A stretch of 33,958 nt of DNA from Bacillota bacterium. GTDB lineage: Bacteria; Bacillota; Clostridia; Christensenellales; Aristaeellaceae. The notes beneath the pieces are model-generated. The model was not told the DNA's origin. It did not search any database and saw only the letters and a program-made list of their open reading frames with translations. Position 1 is the stretch's first letter; the number at the start of each line of letters is the position of its first letter. Location of the stretch: assembly GCA_023415145.1 (NCBI GenBank), contig JAEZLW010000010.1, positions 1 to 33,958 on the forward strand, in the 5' to 3' direction. Positions 1 through 8,178 of this stretch are shown piece by piece. A program made the translations under genes and the position numbers.

Positions 1-2447
1 ACGGAGCGACGAGCTACCTCTTCGATGAGTTGCCGACCCATGACGCCGTCGGGAACGAATACACCTATACGGTGGAAGAAGTCGTACCCAACGGCTACAC
101 CATGACCCGCGACGGGAACGCCTTCACGAATACAGCCGACGAAACGGAAGTCAGCGGCACGAAGGCCTGGGAGATGATCGACGGCGAAGCGTATCCGGAC
201 GTGGTGATCAACCTGTACCGGAGTGACGATGCAACGACACCGTACAAGACGGAAACGCTGACGAACGGCGCAACCAGCTACCTCTTCGAAAGCCTGCCGA
301 CGCATGACGCCAGTGGCAGTGAATACACCTACACAGTGGAAGAAGTCGTACCCAACGGCTACACCATGACCCGTGACGGGAACGCCTTCACGAATACAGC
401 CAATGAGACGGAAGTCAGCGGCACGAAGGCCTGGGAGATGATCGAAGGCGAGACGAAGCCCGCGGTAACGATCGTGCTGTACAGGAACGGCGAGCAGTAT
501 GACACGGTGGCGCTGGCGGAGGACGACACCTACAGCTTCACCGGCCTGCCGACCCATGACGCAAACGGTAACGCCTACGTCTACGAAGTTCAGGAACTGA
601 CCGTGCCCGGCTACACGAGCACATCCGAACCGAACGAAACGAACGGCAAGAACTTCACGAATACGGCTGATACCACCAACGTATCCGGTGAGAAGCTATG
701 GGACGACGGAAACAGCATAACCCGTCCTGAGGACATCATCCTCGCGCTGTTCGCCCATACCGATACCTATACGAAGGAGATCACATGGGCCGTACCTGTT
801 TGGGTGAAGAACGGGAACGTATGGAACTATACGTTTGATGGTCTTCCGACGCATGATGAGCTGGGCAATGCGTATACCTACACTGTGACCGAAGCACCCA
901 TTGCTGGTTACCGCACAATCCAGCTTGACACCAACATCACCAATACTTTGAACAACCCGGTTGTCGAACTGACCAAATCAGTCGACAAGACCCAGGTGCT
1001 GGGCGGCGATCAGTTTGCCTACACTGTTACCCTCACCAACAGGATGCTGCGGCCCGCGACCGTCACCGGCGTATATGACAACCTGGCCGCAGGCCAGACG
1101 TTCGGGAGCTTTACGAGCCACGGCTCCGGCAGTGCCAGCTACAACGATACGACAAGGGTCATTACCTGGAGCGGCATTGTACCGGCAGCTTCCTATGTGG
1201 AAGGTGAGTTCGTGCCCGGCACCACAGCCTTTACTTTCACAGTGACCGCTGATGAACTGGTAGCACTCGAAGAAGGGTACCGCCTGCTGGTTAACAGCGC
1301 AACAGGTGAGTTCCTGGATCCCTACGCACAGGAGTTCCCGGATCCCGATCAGGAACTTCCCATCTACCTGCTTACAAGCAATGAAGTGGAAGTGGAAGTT
1401 TTCGGACCGGTGATGAGCATCATCAAGGAAGCCAACAAAACCGACGCTCACCCCGGCGAAACCCTGACCTATACCCTGCGGGTGCAAAGCCTGTCGTTGC
1501 TCCCCTTCGATGTAACCATCAGCGACTTGCTTCCCGATGGCGTCACGTTTGAGGAGTTTGTCACCACGGGCTTTGGCGAAACGCAGGATGCGGCAAACCT
1601 GAAGCTTCTTAGCTGGAACTTTACAATGCCTGCTGCTACCTTCGATCCGGATACAATGGATGTCATAGCTCCCTCTGAGGTAACGCTCTCCTTCGTAGTG
1701 AACGTGGATGCCATCACTGTAGACCAGGATGTGGTCACCATTGTAAACAGTGCGGTGCTCACACCTCAAAAGGAAGATGAAACGCCTTACGATCCCATCC
1801 CCTCCAACGAGGTAGAGACCGATGTGACCGCCGAGGTATCGGTGCACAAGGCGGCCAGCGTGATCGACATGTACGTTGGCGATCCTACGCAGGACAGGCG
1901 CTGGGTATACGTGTTCACGCTGACGAATACGAATACGGCACCCATGCAGGTGAATCTGGTGGATGAGTTCGACCCGAACATCAGCTTCTACAACTGGGTC
2001 TCAAGCATCTCCACGGATCCCAGCGTGTACCCGCATATTGTATCTGAAGCCGCATATGAAGACCCGGATACGGGGATCCAGTCCATCAATGTGACGCTGG
2101 TGCTTGCACCGGCCACTGTGGACGCACAAGGCAATGTGATCCCCAGCGAGGTACAATATGCCGTAATCGTCGAAGGCGATTACATCGAGCTTGAAGGCGA
2201 CGCTAGCGTTGAAATCGCGGTACCCAACATCGGAAGATACTCGGTATCCACCAACATCGTCGATCCCATCAATCCGCAGACGGCACGCAAAGACACCAAT
2301 ACGGCGACGGTCATCGTGTGGGCCATCAATGGCGTTTTGCCGGTCACCGGTGAATGGATCATGGTCATGGTTCCCTTCGGCGGGCTGATGGCACTGGCCG
2401 GAGTCCTGCTTCTGCTCATGAACCGCAGAAAGCAGCACGCGAAGTAA
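1..2447 (+). CDS. LPXTG-anchored surface protein with CnaB and DUF11-like repeats (5' partial)
   Basis: The reading frame is open from base 3, so the gene starts before the window; about 814 codons are visible. The N-terminal 320 residues hold roughly four CnaB-type beta-sandwich units. Each unit has a Lys in SGTKAW or SGEKLW, a Glu in YTVEE and an Asn in FTNT, the usual set for intramolecular isopeptide bonds. Three DUF11-like domains follow, beginning near VELTKSV, SIIKEAN and VHKAASV. The C-terminus has LPVTG (encoded 2337-2351), a hydrophobic segment and a basic NRRKQHAK tail, a classic sortase sorting signal. The protein should therefore be covalently attached to peptidoglycan as a stalk-like adhesin or pilin-like protein. 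The sortase gene begins 186 bases downstream and is its likely partner. Ligand and true N-terminus are unknown. Confidence 0.93.
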   Translation, partial: GATSYLFDELPTHDAVGNEYTYTVEEVVPNGYTMTRDGNAFTNTADETEVSGTKAWEMIDGEAYPDVVINLYRSDDATTPYKTETLTNGATSYLFESLPTHDASGSEYTYTVEEVVPNGYTMTRDGNAFTNTANETEVSGTKAWEMIEGETKPAVTIVLYRNGEQYDTVALAEDDTYSFTGLPTHDANGNAYVYEVQELTVPGYTSTSEPNETNGKNFTNTADTTNVSGEKLWDDGNSITRPEDIILALFAHTDTYTKEITWAVPVWVKNGNVWNYTFDGLPTHDELGNAYTYTVTEAPIAGYRTIQLDTNITNTLNNPVVELTKSVDKTQVLGGDQFAYTVTLTNRMLRPATVTGVYDNLAAGQTFGSFTSHGSGSASYNDTTRVITWSGIVPAASYVEGEFVPGTTAFTFTVTADELVALEEGYRLLVNSATGEFLDPYAQEFPDPDQELPIYLLTSNEVEVEVFGPVMSIIKEANKTDAHPGETLTYTLRVQSLSLLPFDVTISDLLPDGVTFEEFVTTGFGETQDAANLKLLSWNFTMPAATFDPDTMDVIAPSEVTLSFVVNVDAITVDQDVVTIVNSAVLTPQKEDETPYDPIPSNEVETDVTAEVSVHKAASVIDMYVGDPTQDRRWVYVFTLTNTNTAPMQVNLVDEFDPNISFYNWVSSISTDPSVYPHIVSEAAYEDPDTGIQSINVTLVLAPATVDAQGNVIPSEVQYAVIVEGDYIELEGDASVEIAVPNIGRYSVSTNIVDPINPQTARKDTNTATVIVWAINGVLPVTGEWIMVMVPFGGLMALAGVLLLLMNRRKQHAK
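12..453 (+). repeat. Tandem 264-bp CnaB-encoding repeat
   Basis: Bases 12-189 recur at 276-453 with only scattered, mostly synonymous changes, a period of 264 bases or 88 codons. The array probably began upstream of the window. The third and fourth CnaB units are clearly diverged at the DNA level, so the upstream copies look recently duplicated or homogenised. Repeat number may vary between strains. Confidence 0.85.
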
Positions 2448-2468
2448 CCCTTTTTGCACAATTGTATC

Positions 2469-2500
2469 GGGGCAGCCCTCTTTGGAGGACTGCCCCTTTT
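2469..2500 (+). terminator. Rho-independent terminator of the surface protein gene
   Basis: GGGGCAG pairs with CTGCCCC. One mismatch is followed by an inner CCTC/GAGG stem with a TTTG loop, then a TTTTCCTT tail. It lies 22 bases after the stop codon and separates the wall protein transcript from the sortase transcript. Confidence 0.88.
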
Positions 2501-2550
2501 CCTTCTGTTGTTACATGCTGTAACAACTGTCCGGAGGAAGAGAAACCCAT

Positions 2551-2578
2551 TTCCAAGTGTAAGCAGCTATGGTATAAT
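2551..2578 (+). promoter_or_regulatory. Probable promoter of the sortase gene
   Basis: A perfect TATAAT at 2573-2578 is preceded at 16 bases by a weak -35, TTCCAA. It sits between the terminator and the sortase ribosome-binding site, so the sortase is probably transcribed separately from the wall protein. Confidence 0.5.
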
Positions 2579-2633
2579 CAGTGCGTTACCCTTGGAAAAT
2601 ACCTTTTGACCCTGTGTGATGGGAGGCATCACC

Positions 2634-3935
2634 ATGAATACACAAGCAAAAAACCGGTCAGGAAAACGGAATTGGATTACCATCCTGGCTGTTATTCTCA
2701 TCGCCGCCGGTGTGCTTGCTTTTGCGGTCCCGCTTGCCTTGCAAAGGCTCAATTATGATGTGGCCGCAAAGAAGGCAGCCGAAGCCGAGTCGCAAATGGT
2801 AATACCCGGTAAGGACGATTATCAGCCGGTGGATTATTCCAATATGAAAAAAGGTGTGACGCCCAACTTTTCCGTAAAGGAGATGGAGGAGGCTGCTGCT
2901 CCTCCCGGGTTGTTGGAGGAACTGGGGATTACAGGGGATCCATCCAGCCTGCTGTTTGGTATTTTTTCTGCCAAAGCGGAAAACATGGAGCCTGCTTCCA
3001 TGCGGGAGGCGCTGAACCTTGGCGCCCAGGCGCTTCAGGAGGCGGGCAAATCGCCATATGAAGATGCCAAGGTGACTGCTGCGCTGGCCATGGCCCGCAA
3101 GCAGGTGGAAAACGCCTTTTTTCTGCTTACACAAATTCAGCCGATTACCGACACCGAAACGTTAGCATCCTTGTCAAACCAAAAGGTGATGGACGGACTA
3201 ACCCGTGGTGATAAAACCATTACCGCTGCCAGAGAAATGATTTATGGAGCACTGACCGATCTGGAAGAGATGCTCAAACAGGTGGAAGACCAGGCTGTCG
3301 CCGATGGTGCGGATGTGGCTGAAAACAGGCTGTTTGCACAGATGAACACACTTGCTTCCTATATGATGATGGCAGCGCTGCATCTGCCGGAGGATGACTG
3401 CAAAGCCGCCATGGCGCAGCACCGGGAGTTTGCGGTATTGGCAGGACAAGATACGATAACCCCGGAGGATAAAAGCGGTTATGCGCCTATTGATCAGGAT
3501 AATGAGAAGCGATCCTACCTGCTGGAGATACCGGATATCGGTGTCAAGGTTGCGGCATATCGTTCTGGTACATTTAACAAAATGTATCAAAACATGCGTA
3601 TCGGAGCGGCCATGTTCCCCCGTGCTCCGGAGCCAGATACCGTAGCCAACATTTGCATCAGTGCTCATCGGACAGGCACCAGAGACTATTTCCGCAGCCT
3701 GAACAAGCTGTCTGTGGGTGACACAATCTACCTGCATACCTCTCATTTGGGTTCTTTCCAGTACGAGGTAGTCAAGGTTGGCATCATAGAGGCAAATGAC
3801 TGGTCGGTAACGGGCGACGCAGGCTATCCGGCGCTAACGCTGCTGTCCTGCCAGGCAAATGGTGGGATCAGCAATGCCCAGCGCATTATGGTACGGGCCA
3901 AGCTGGTGGGTGTGGCAAATGGGCAGCAAAAGTAA
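2634..3935 (+). CDS. Sortase with long N-terminal extension
   Basis: This is a membrane-bound cysteine transpeptidase that would cleave LPXTG-type signals between Thr and Gly and join the protein to the cell wall. The start at 2634 is preferred because GGGAGG lies 7 bases upstream; an in-frame GTG at 2616 has no such site. A basic N-terminus and a transmembrane segment (about residues 14-36) are followed by about 250 mostly helical residues. The sortase domain occupies roughly residues 290-433. Candidate catalytic residues are His345 (SAHRTG), Cys406 (TLLSC) and Arg417 (AQRIM). At 433 residues it is about twice the usual length, and TLLSC departs from the common TLxTC. The upstream LPVTG protein is the obvious substrate. 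The subclass cannot be assigned by eye. Confidence 0.88.
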   Translation: MNTQAKNRSGKRNWITILAVILIAAGVLAFAVPLALQRLNYDVAAKKAAEAESQMVIPGKDDYQPVDYSNMKKGVTPNFSVKEMEEAAAPPGLLEELGITGDPSSLLFGIFSAKAENMEPASMREALNLGAQALQEAGKSPYEDAKVTAALAMARKQVENAFFLLTQIQPITDTETLASLSNQKVMDGLTRGDKTITAAREMIYGALTDLEEMLKQVEDQAVADGADVAENRLFAQMNTLASYMMMAALHLPEDDCKAAMAQHREFAVLAGQDTITPEDKSGYAPIDQDNEKRSYLLEIPDIGVKVAAYRSGTFNKMYQNMRIGAAMFPRAPEPDTVANICISAHRTGTRDYFRSLNKLSVGDTIYLHTSHLGSFQYEVVKVGIIEANDWSVTGDAGYPALTLLSCQANGGISNAQRIMVRAKLVGVANGQQK

Positions 3936-3978
3936 CACCCCATTTTCATATGCCGCTTTTGTAATAAGGAGTTATTCA

Positions 3979-5376
3979 ATGACCAGGCAACAAGGGAAAA
4001 AAGGCATCTCCCTGTTTTGTATATGGATTGTGCTGATTACCTGTTTTGTATGGTTACCTGTTGCATCCGCCCTGGCTGATTCCGCCGAGGCAACAGGGAT
4101 TGATTTTTCCATCAAAGCTTCTCTTGATCCTTATGCGCTTGATCAGAAGCCGGACCGATTCACGAAAGGTTTGGCCAATGCACTGAGCAAACTTGGCCTT
4201 ACAGGCCATGCCATAGTGCAAAACAATCAGGCCGATATCAAAGGCCAGATCAGCCTTAACGGTTTGTCTGCCATTGACTTTCACTTAACCGGCTGGGAAG
4301 AAAGGTTGAGGCTTACCACCAACTTGTTTGGGGAAAAGCCTGTCGTCATCACACCGGCCAACTATATACGGTTCCTGTTGAAAATGCATTCCTATTTTGG
4401 GCTTCCGGTGCAATACATCGGCATATTTACCGATCCATATTCGTATCTGCATGGCATAAAGCCTGCGCTTGGCAAATGGACGGAACTGACAGGCGGAACG
4501 GAAAGCCGCTCCTTCAGCCAGGAGGAAAGTATCGAATTGGCAACGCAGCTTTCAGAGGCCTTCAGTGAAAGCGGCAACGAGGCATTTTATTATTGGCGTA
4601 TGGGTTTGCTGCAGTATGTGAACCTGGATGAGCTTATCACGGAATTCTTCTATGCTTTGCCGGATTGGACGGCGGACCTTGCTGTGGATGGCGGGCTTGC
4701 AATACAGGTATCAGACCGGGGAGAAACCTGGACTTTGGGCGGGATGACCGTATATGAGCTGGAACAACGCGAGAATACAACAACGGGGAAGGTAGAAATA
4801 CCTGATTGGGAGGGATACCGCCTTTCAGGGCAGTATTCACTGGAAGAAACAGAAAGCGGCCTGCAGGTATTCATGGATTGGAAGCTTTATGAGGACGAGG
4901 TGCTTTACGGTCATTTGACAGTGTCTGGTCAGGACTTGCCGGATGGCAGGCGGATGCAGGGAAATGGCAGAATCAGCATATCGTTTGGCGGGGATGGCCT
5001 GGGCATATCAAAGACATATGTGGCCGGCCTTGCCTGGGATCAGCATCAGGATGGCGAAAAAACCATACTGAACGGCCAGGTGGCTTTTCTGAATCCGGAC
5101 ACCGAAAAGAAAGTCCTTGCTGTGGAGGGCCAGATTTCCTGGGGAAGAACACAGGAGAGCTTTCAGCCGGAAACCAGGGATAGCATACAGGGTATCGACC
5201 TGTTCTGTGTGAATGACATAACGATACAGACGTTTTTCGCAAATGCCAAATGGCCGGCGATCCAAACAGCGATCCCCTTTTTGGTGGAACTGCCAGCAGG
5301 TTTTCTCAACGGCATATGGAAATGGGTGGATGAAAGCGGCGTCCTGGTGACGCTGATGGATGGCATGAGCGAATAG
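3979..5376 (+). CDS. Secreted protein of unknown function downstream of sortase
   Basis: The start at 3979 follows AAGGAG at 8-base spacing and lies 43 bases after the sortase stop, so the two genes probably share a transcript. The 465-residue product opens with a basic MTRQQGKKG, a hydrophobic core and a signal peptidase I site near ASALADS. The rest is soluble, acidic and rich in alternating polar and hydrophobic stretches that suggest beta structure, for example the part around residues 300-400. No sorting signal, transmembrane tail or repeat is visible, and I do not recognise the family. Its position suggests a role with the sortase and wall protein, such as assembly or folding, but that rests only on context. 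Confidence 0.8.
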   Translation: MTRQQGKKGISLFCIWIVLITCFVWLPVASALADSAEATGIDFSIKASLDPYALDQKPDRFTKGLANALSKLGLTGHAIVQNNQADIKGQISLNGLSAIDFHLTGWEERLRLTTNLFGEKPVVITPANYIRFLLKMHSYFGLPVQYIGIFTDPYSYLHGIKPALGKWTELTGGTESRSFSQEESIELATQLSEAFSESGNEAFYYWRMGLLQYVNLDELITEFFYALPDWTADLAVDGGLAIQVSDRGETWTLGGMTVYELEQRENTTTGKVEIPDWEGYRLSGQYSLEETESGLQVFMDWKLYEDEVLYGHLTVSGQDLPDGRRMQGNGRISISFGGDGLGISKTYVAGLAWDQHQDGEKTILNGQVAFLNPDTEKKVLAVEGQISWGRTQESFQPETRDSIQGIDLFCVNDITIQTFFANAKWPAIQTAIPFLVELPAGFLNGIWKWVDESGVLVTLMDGMSE

Positions 5377-5392
5377 AATGAATACAAAAAAA

Positions 5393-5425
5393 GGCCGCCG
5401 GGCAAAACCGGCGGCCAATCTTTTT
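5393..5425. terminator. Bidirectional terminator between convergent genes
   Basis: A perfect 9-bp stem, GGCCGCCGG/CCGGCGGCC, with a 6-base loop is flanked by seven A's on the left and AATCTTTTT on the right. It can therefore end transcription from the secreted-protein gene and from the minus-strand DUF3048 gene, which stops only 3 bases away. Confidence 0.92.
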
Positions 5426-5427
5426 GC

Positions 5428-6522
5428 TTACTCCGCCCAATAAATGACCGGAGTGCTGTCATCAATCATGCTGATGAAGGTCTTGCCGCGCTGCAACTGC
5501 AGTTCATTGCCTTCGCTGTCGAAGAACACTGTCCGCTGGTTCATGCCTGTGCGCACCCAGTAGCCTGGGATGTACCGGCCGCCGATGAAAATGTCTGCAT
5601 TGCCGGAACCGATATTTACCGTCAAAGGCCGGTCGGAAATGTTATGGTAGAATGTCACTTTGGTCCGCTGGATGATGAGGTTGGAGAAAGAAAGCTGTTC
5701 CCCTGTGCTTTTGTCAACATATGGTTCCCCATTCACATAACGCAGGTAGACATTCGCATTGGGATCATACATGAAGCTGGAGGAGTATTCCTTCTTTTTG
5801 AGAGTGATGGAAATATTCGAGGCAAAGTCGCCCAACTCCGGCAACTCATCGGTAAACAGGTAAGGCCGGGAAGGGGCTTTGAAATCTGCGGGAATCAGCG
5901 CCTGCATCGCCTTTACATTGGCATCAACATTGTGCGGGCTGGCCAGTTTTTTCACACGCGTGTAGTATTTTTTCCAAGGTTTGCTCTCATTGACCATGCC
6001 ACTGAAGAGTACGTTTTTCTTGGTAGCGCCGGTTTCACGAAGCTTTTCCTCAATATTCGTCCCTTCGTACTCCTGCCCGCCGTAAAAAAGGAAGCCGGCA
6101 TCCCATTCTTCCCGCAGCTCAACGTGGGTAAGGCGGGCAGAGCGAACCGGTCCAACGCTTTCGGGGATCACGTCACTGAAAAGGTAAGAAAGGCGTGTCT
6201 CCCCTCCCTTGTGCAGCGGCGTTTCATAGATGATATCGGCAAGGGAGGCTCCCCATGGTGCGCGGTTGCCAATTCCGCCGTTGGCATTGTCAATCTGAAC
6301 CAGCATAGGCATATACGTTCCAGTCCAAGGAAGGCCGGTGGTGGGGCTTTGGCCTGGGATTTCCAAGTTCACGGGGAAATTGCCGTTACTTCCCAAACCT
6401 TTGACGGGAATCTTTCGGTCTGCTTCATCCTGAATCAGGGTTTTCACGGTTTCCGCCATGGCAGTCTGTGCAAAAACGATAAAACAGACCATTGCCAACA
6501 GCAGGCAGAGGGCTTTCTTCAT
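5428..6522 (-). CDS. DUF3048 (YerB-like) exported protein
   Basis: The 364-residue product begins MKKALC and has a hydrophobic core and an AxA site near TAMAET. The start at 6522 has AAGGAGG just upstream; the longer frame to 6615 has none. The mature region matches my memory of the DUF3048 family, with motifs such as PMLVQIDNANGG, GVGP-like ESVGPVRSAR and FYGGQEYEGTN, followed by the C-terminal half that contains SFSNLIIQRTKVTFYH. Members are found in Firmicutes (Bacillus YerB) and the molecular function is not established. YerB proteins are usually annotated as lipoproteins, but no lipobox cysteine is visible here. The gene is monocistronic with its own promoter. Confidence 0.86.
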   Translation of the reverse strand: MKKALCLLLAMVCFIVFAQTAMAETVKTLIQDEADRKIPVKGLGSNGNFPVNLEIPGQSPTTGLPWTGTYMPMLVQIDNANGGIGNRAPWGASLADIIYETPLHKGGETRLSYLFSDVIPESVGPVRSARLTHVELREEWDAGFLFYGGQEYEGTNIEEKLRETGATKKNVLFSGMVNESKPWKKYYTRVKKLASPHNVDANVKAMQALIPADFKAPSRPYLFTDELPELGDFASNISITLKKKEYSSSFMYDPNANVYLRYVNGEPYVDKSTGEQLSFSNLIIQRTKVTFYHNISDRPLTVNIGSGNADIFIGGRYIPGYWVRTGMNQRTVFFDSEGNELQLQRGKTFISMIDDSTPVIYWAE

Positions 6523-6619
6523 GAGGTGGCCTCCTTGTGTGTGATAACGTTCTTTTACTGGCAGCCGCCTATAGCATACAGACTTGGCTATGCATATACA
6601 AACGGCCATAAGCATGTGA

Positions 6620-6649
6620 AGTATATCATTTCCATAAATAAAAAGTCAA
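6620..6649 (-). promoter_or_regulatory. Promoter of the DUF3048 gene
   Basis: On the minus strand TTGACT (6644-6649) is separated by 18 bases from TATACT (6620-6625), close to the sigma-A consensus. The 5' leader would be about 90 bases. The rest of the gap to 6718 is AT-rich with no other clear signal. Confidence 0.75.
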
Positions 6650-6718
6650 TGAAATATATGTAAAATGTAATTTTTAGGGAATTGGCTATTGCCTCCCGGA
6701 AACAGTATTCATTTGGTT

Positions 6719-7297
6719 TTATGGCTGCATGTAAGCGCTAAGCCCCTGATATACTACCTTGATCACCAATTCAGACATTTCCCTGGCGGATTGTTTCAAT
6801 CCGTTTTGCAGCCACTTTTGCACAATGCCGATGCTTCCGTTGACACCAAACAAACAGAGATACTCTATCGTATCTTCATCCAATGCCTTTTTACTTTTCC
6901 GCTCTTTCAGGCCCTGCCTCTGAACGATCATCATGATTTCCTTTTGCAGTGATATGTCCCCGTTTTCACCTAGCAGAACCTTGCAAAGCTCCGCATTTTG
7001 AACGATGTACTCAAAAATACGGTTCATGGTCTGAAACGATTCCGGCTCGTATTCCTTGAAATTAAAGCTGTCCAGATAAACGTTAATATCGTGCAGCGTT
7101 TCGTCAACCAATTGCCGCAGCAAATCGTACTGGTCGGCATAATGGGCATAGAAGGTACTCCTGTTGATGTCGGCCGTTTCGCATATTTCCTTGATGGAAA
7201 TTTTCGAAATAGGCTTACCGTTCAGCAGCTTTACAAGGCTTTGTGTGAGCATCATCTTCGTGTATTTGATTCGCCGGTCATTTTTCGCATCCCTCAT
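6719..7297 (-). CDS. TetR/AcrR-family transcriptional regulator
   Basis: The 192-residue protein has an N-terminal TetR helix-turn-helix, including KISIKEICETADINRSTFY, and a helical C-terminal domain for ligand binding and dimerisation. The start at 7297 is chosen because AGAGGGTGG lies about 8 bases upstream; an in-frame ATG at 7321 lacks a site. It is divergent from the ABC pump operon, and the shared intergenic region has two copies of the 9-bp palindrome TTGTWACAA. It is therefore probably an autoregulated repressor of that pump, released by a pump substrate. The ligand is unknown. Confidence 0.88.
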   Translation of the reverse strand: MRDAKNDRRIKYTKMMLTQSLVKLLNGKPISKISIKEICETADINRSTFYAHYADQYDLLRQLVDETLHDINVYLDSFNFKEYEPESFQTMNRIFEYIVQNAELCKVLLGENGDISLQKEIMMIVQRQGLKERKSKKALDEDTIEYLCLFGVNGSIGIVQKWLQNGLKQSAREMSELVIKVVYQGLSAYMQP

Positions 7298-7321
7298 GCC
7301 GTCTTCCACCCTCTTTATCAT

Positions 7322-7330
7322 TTGTTACAA
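7322..7330. promoter_or_regulatory. Candidate TetR operator, tetR-proximal copy
   Basis: TTGTTACAA is a 9-bp palindrome in the tetR 5' leader. It matches the second copy at 7391-7399 except for the central base. Assigning it to the adjacent TetR protein is inference. Confidence 0.5.
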
Positions 7331-7390
7331 GCCAAACCGACATTTCAAGCACGGTTGTCGGGCGTACCACATTTTAGCCGTATCTGTTCG

Positions 7391-7399
7391 TTGTAACAA
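7391..7399. promoter_or_regulatory. Candidate TetR operator over the pump -35
   Basis: TTGTAACAA is the second copy of the TTGTWACAA palindrome. It covers the -35 hexamer of the pump promoter and lies just downstream of the expected tetR transcription start, so one bound repressor could block both promoters. Confidence 0.55.
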
Positions 7400-7419
7400 G
7401 ACACCATGTTGATTATAAT
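7391..7419 (+). promoter_or_regulatory. Promoter of the ABC pump operon
   Basis: TTGTAA (7391-7396), a 17-base spacer and TATAAT (7414-7419) lead to the ATPase gene 58 bases downstream. Confidence 0.78.
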
Positions 7420-7440
7420 TTAATTGAGGTATTTATTCAA
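7412..7440 (-). promoter_or_regulatory. Promoter of the tetR gene
   Basis: On the minus strand TTGAAT (7435-7440), a 17-base spacer and TATAAT (7412-7417) point toward tetR. The near-palindromic ATTATAAT serves as -10 for both directions, so the two promoters overlap and should be mutually exclusive. Confidence 0.65.
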
Positions 7441-7476
7441 CACACAGTTGCTTATTTATAGCAGGAGGTGTTTTGA

Positions 7477-8178
7477 TTGGCAGATATCGCATTCGAGGGC
7501 GTGAGTAAAACCTACCATGTAGGCGAGGTGTTGATTCGGGCAGTGGACCATGCGGAATTTCGGATACAGCATGGCGAATTTGCGGTTGTGTTGGGGCCCA
7601 GCGGTGCGGGTAAAACGACGGTATTGAACCTGCTGGGTGGCATGGACAGGGCGAGCAGCGGCAGGATATCGGTAGGCGCCCGGGATATTGTGAAGCTGGG
7701 CACAAGGGATCTGAACACATACCGCAGGCTGGATGTGGGCTTTGTGTTCCAGTTTTACAACCTTATGCCAAACCTGACGGCCCTGGAGAACGTAGAACTG
7801 GCGCAACAGGTATGCAAAAACCCCCTGTCCCCCCGGGAGATGCTGGAAAGGGTAGGGCTCACAGACCGTATGGATAATTTCCCGGCCCAATTATCCGGCG
7901 GAGAACAACAGCGTGTGGCGATTGCACGTGCACTGTGTAAAAACCCGGAACTGCTTTTGTGCGACGAGCCTACCGGTGCTCTGGATTCCAAGACAGGGCG
8001 CATGGTACTTGAGCAGCTTTGCGACGTGTGCCGCGATATGGGCAAAACGGTGGTGATCATTACGCATAATGCGGCCATTGTGCCCGCCGCCATGCGGGTC
8101 ATCCGCATGAAAAGCGGGAAGGTACATTCAGTGGATGTCAACCCTCATCCTGTGGCCATGGAGGACATTGCGTGGTAA
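7477..8178 (+). CDS. ABC transporter ATP-binding protein, LolD/MacB type
   Basis: The 233-residue ATPase starts at a TTG with AGGAGG 8 bases upstream. Motifs in order are Walker A GPSGAGKT (40-47), Q-loop FQFYNLMP (91-98), signature LSGGEQQR (139-146) and Walker B with D-loop LLCDEPTGALD (160-170). The Gly-Ala-Leu-Asp form is typical of the LolD/MacB/FtsE class, whose members drive mechanotransmission by FtsX-fold permeases rather than uptake. The gene overlaps the permease start by 7 bases, indicating translational coupling. With the permease and adaptor it forms a complete pump that exports peptides, drugs or lipids, or remodels the envelope. The substrate cannot be told from sequence. Confidence 0.95.
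   Translation: MADIAFEGVSKTYHVGEVLIRAVDHAEFRIQHGEFAVVLGPSGAGKTTVLNLLGGMDRASSGRISVGARDIVKLGTRDLNTYRRLDVGFVFQFYNLMPNLTALENVELAQQVCKNPLSPREMLERVGLTDRMDNFPAQLSGGEQQRVAIARALCKNPELLLCDEPTGALDSKTGRMVLEQLCDVCRDMGKTVVIITHNAAIVPAAMRVIRMKSGKVHSVDVNPHPVAMEDIAW

Noticed and set aside
978..1847. 289-codon minus-strand frame
   Set aside because: Shadow of the LPXTG surface protein; Cys- and His-rich translation typical of antisense frames.
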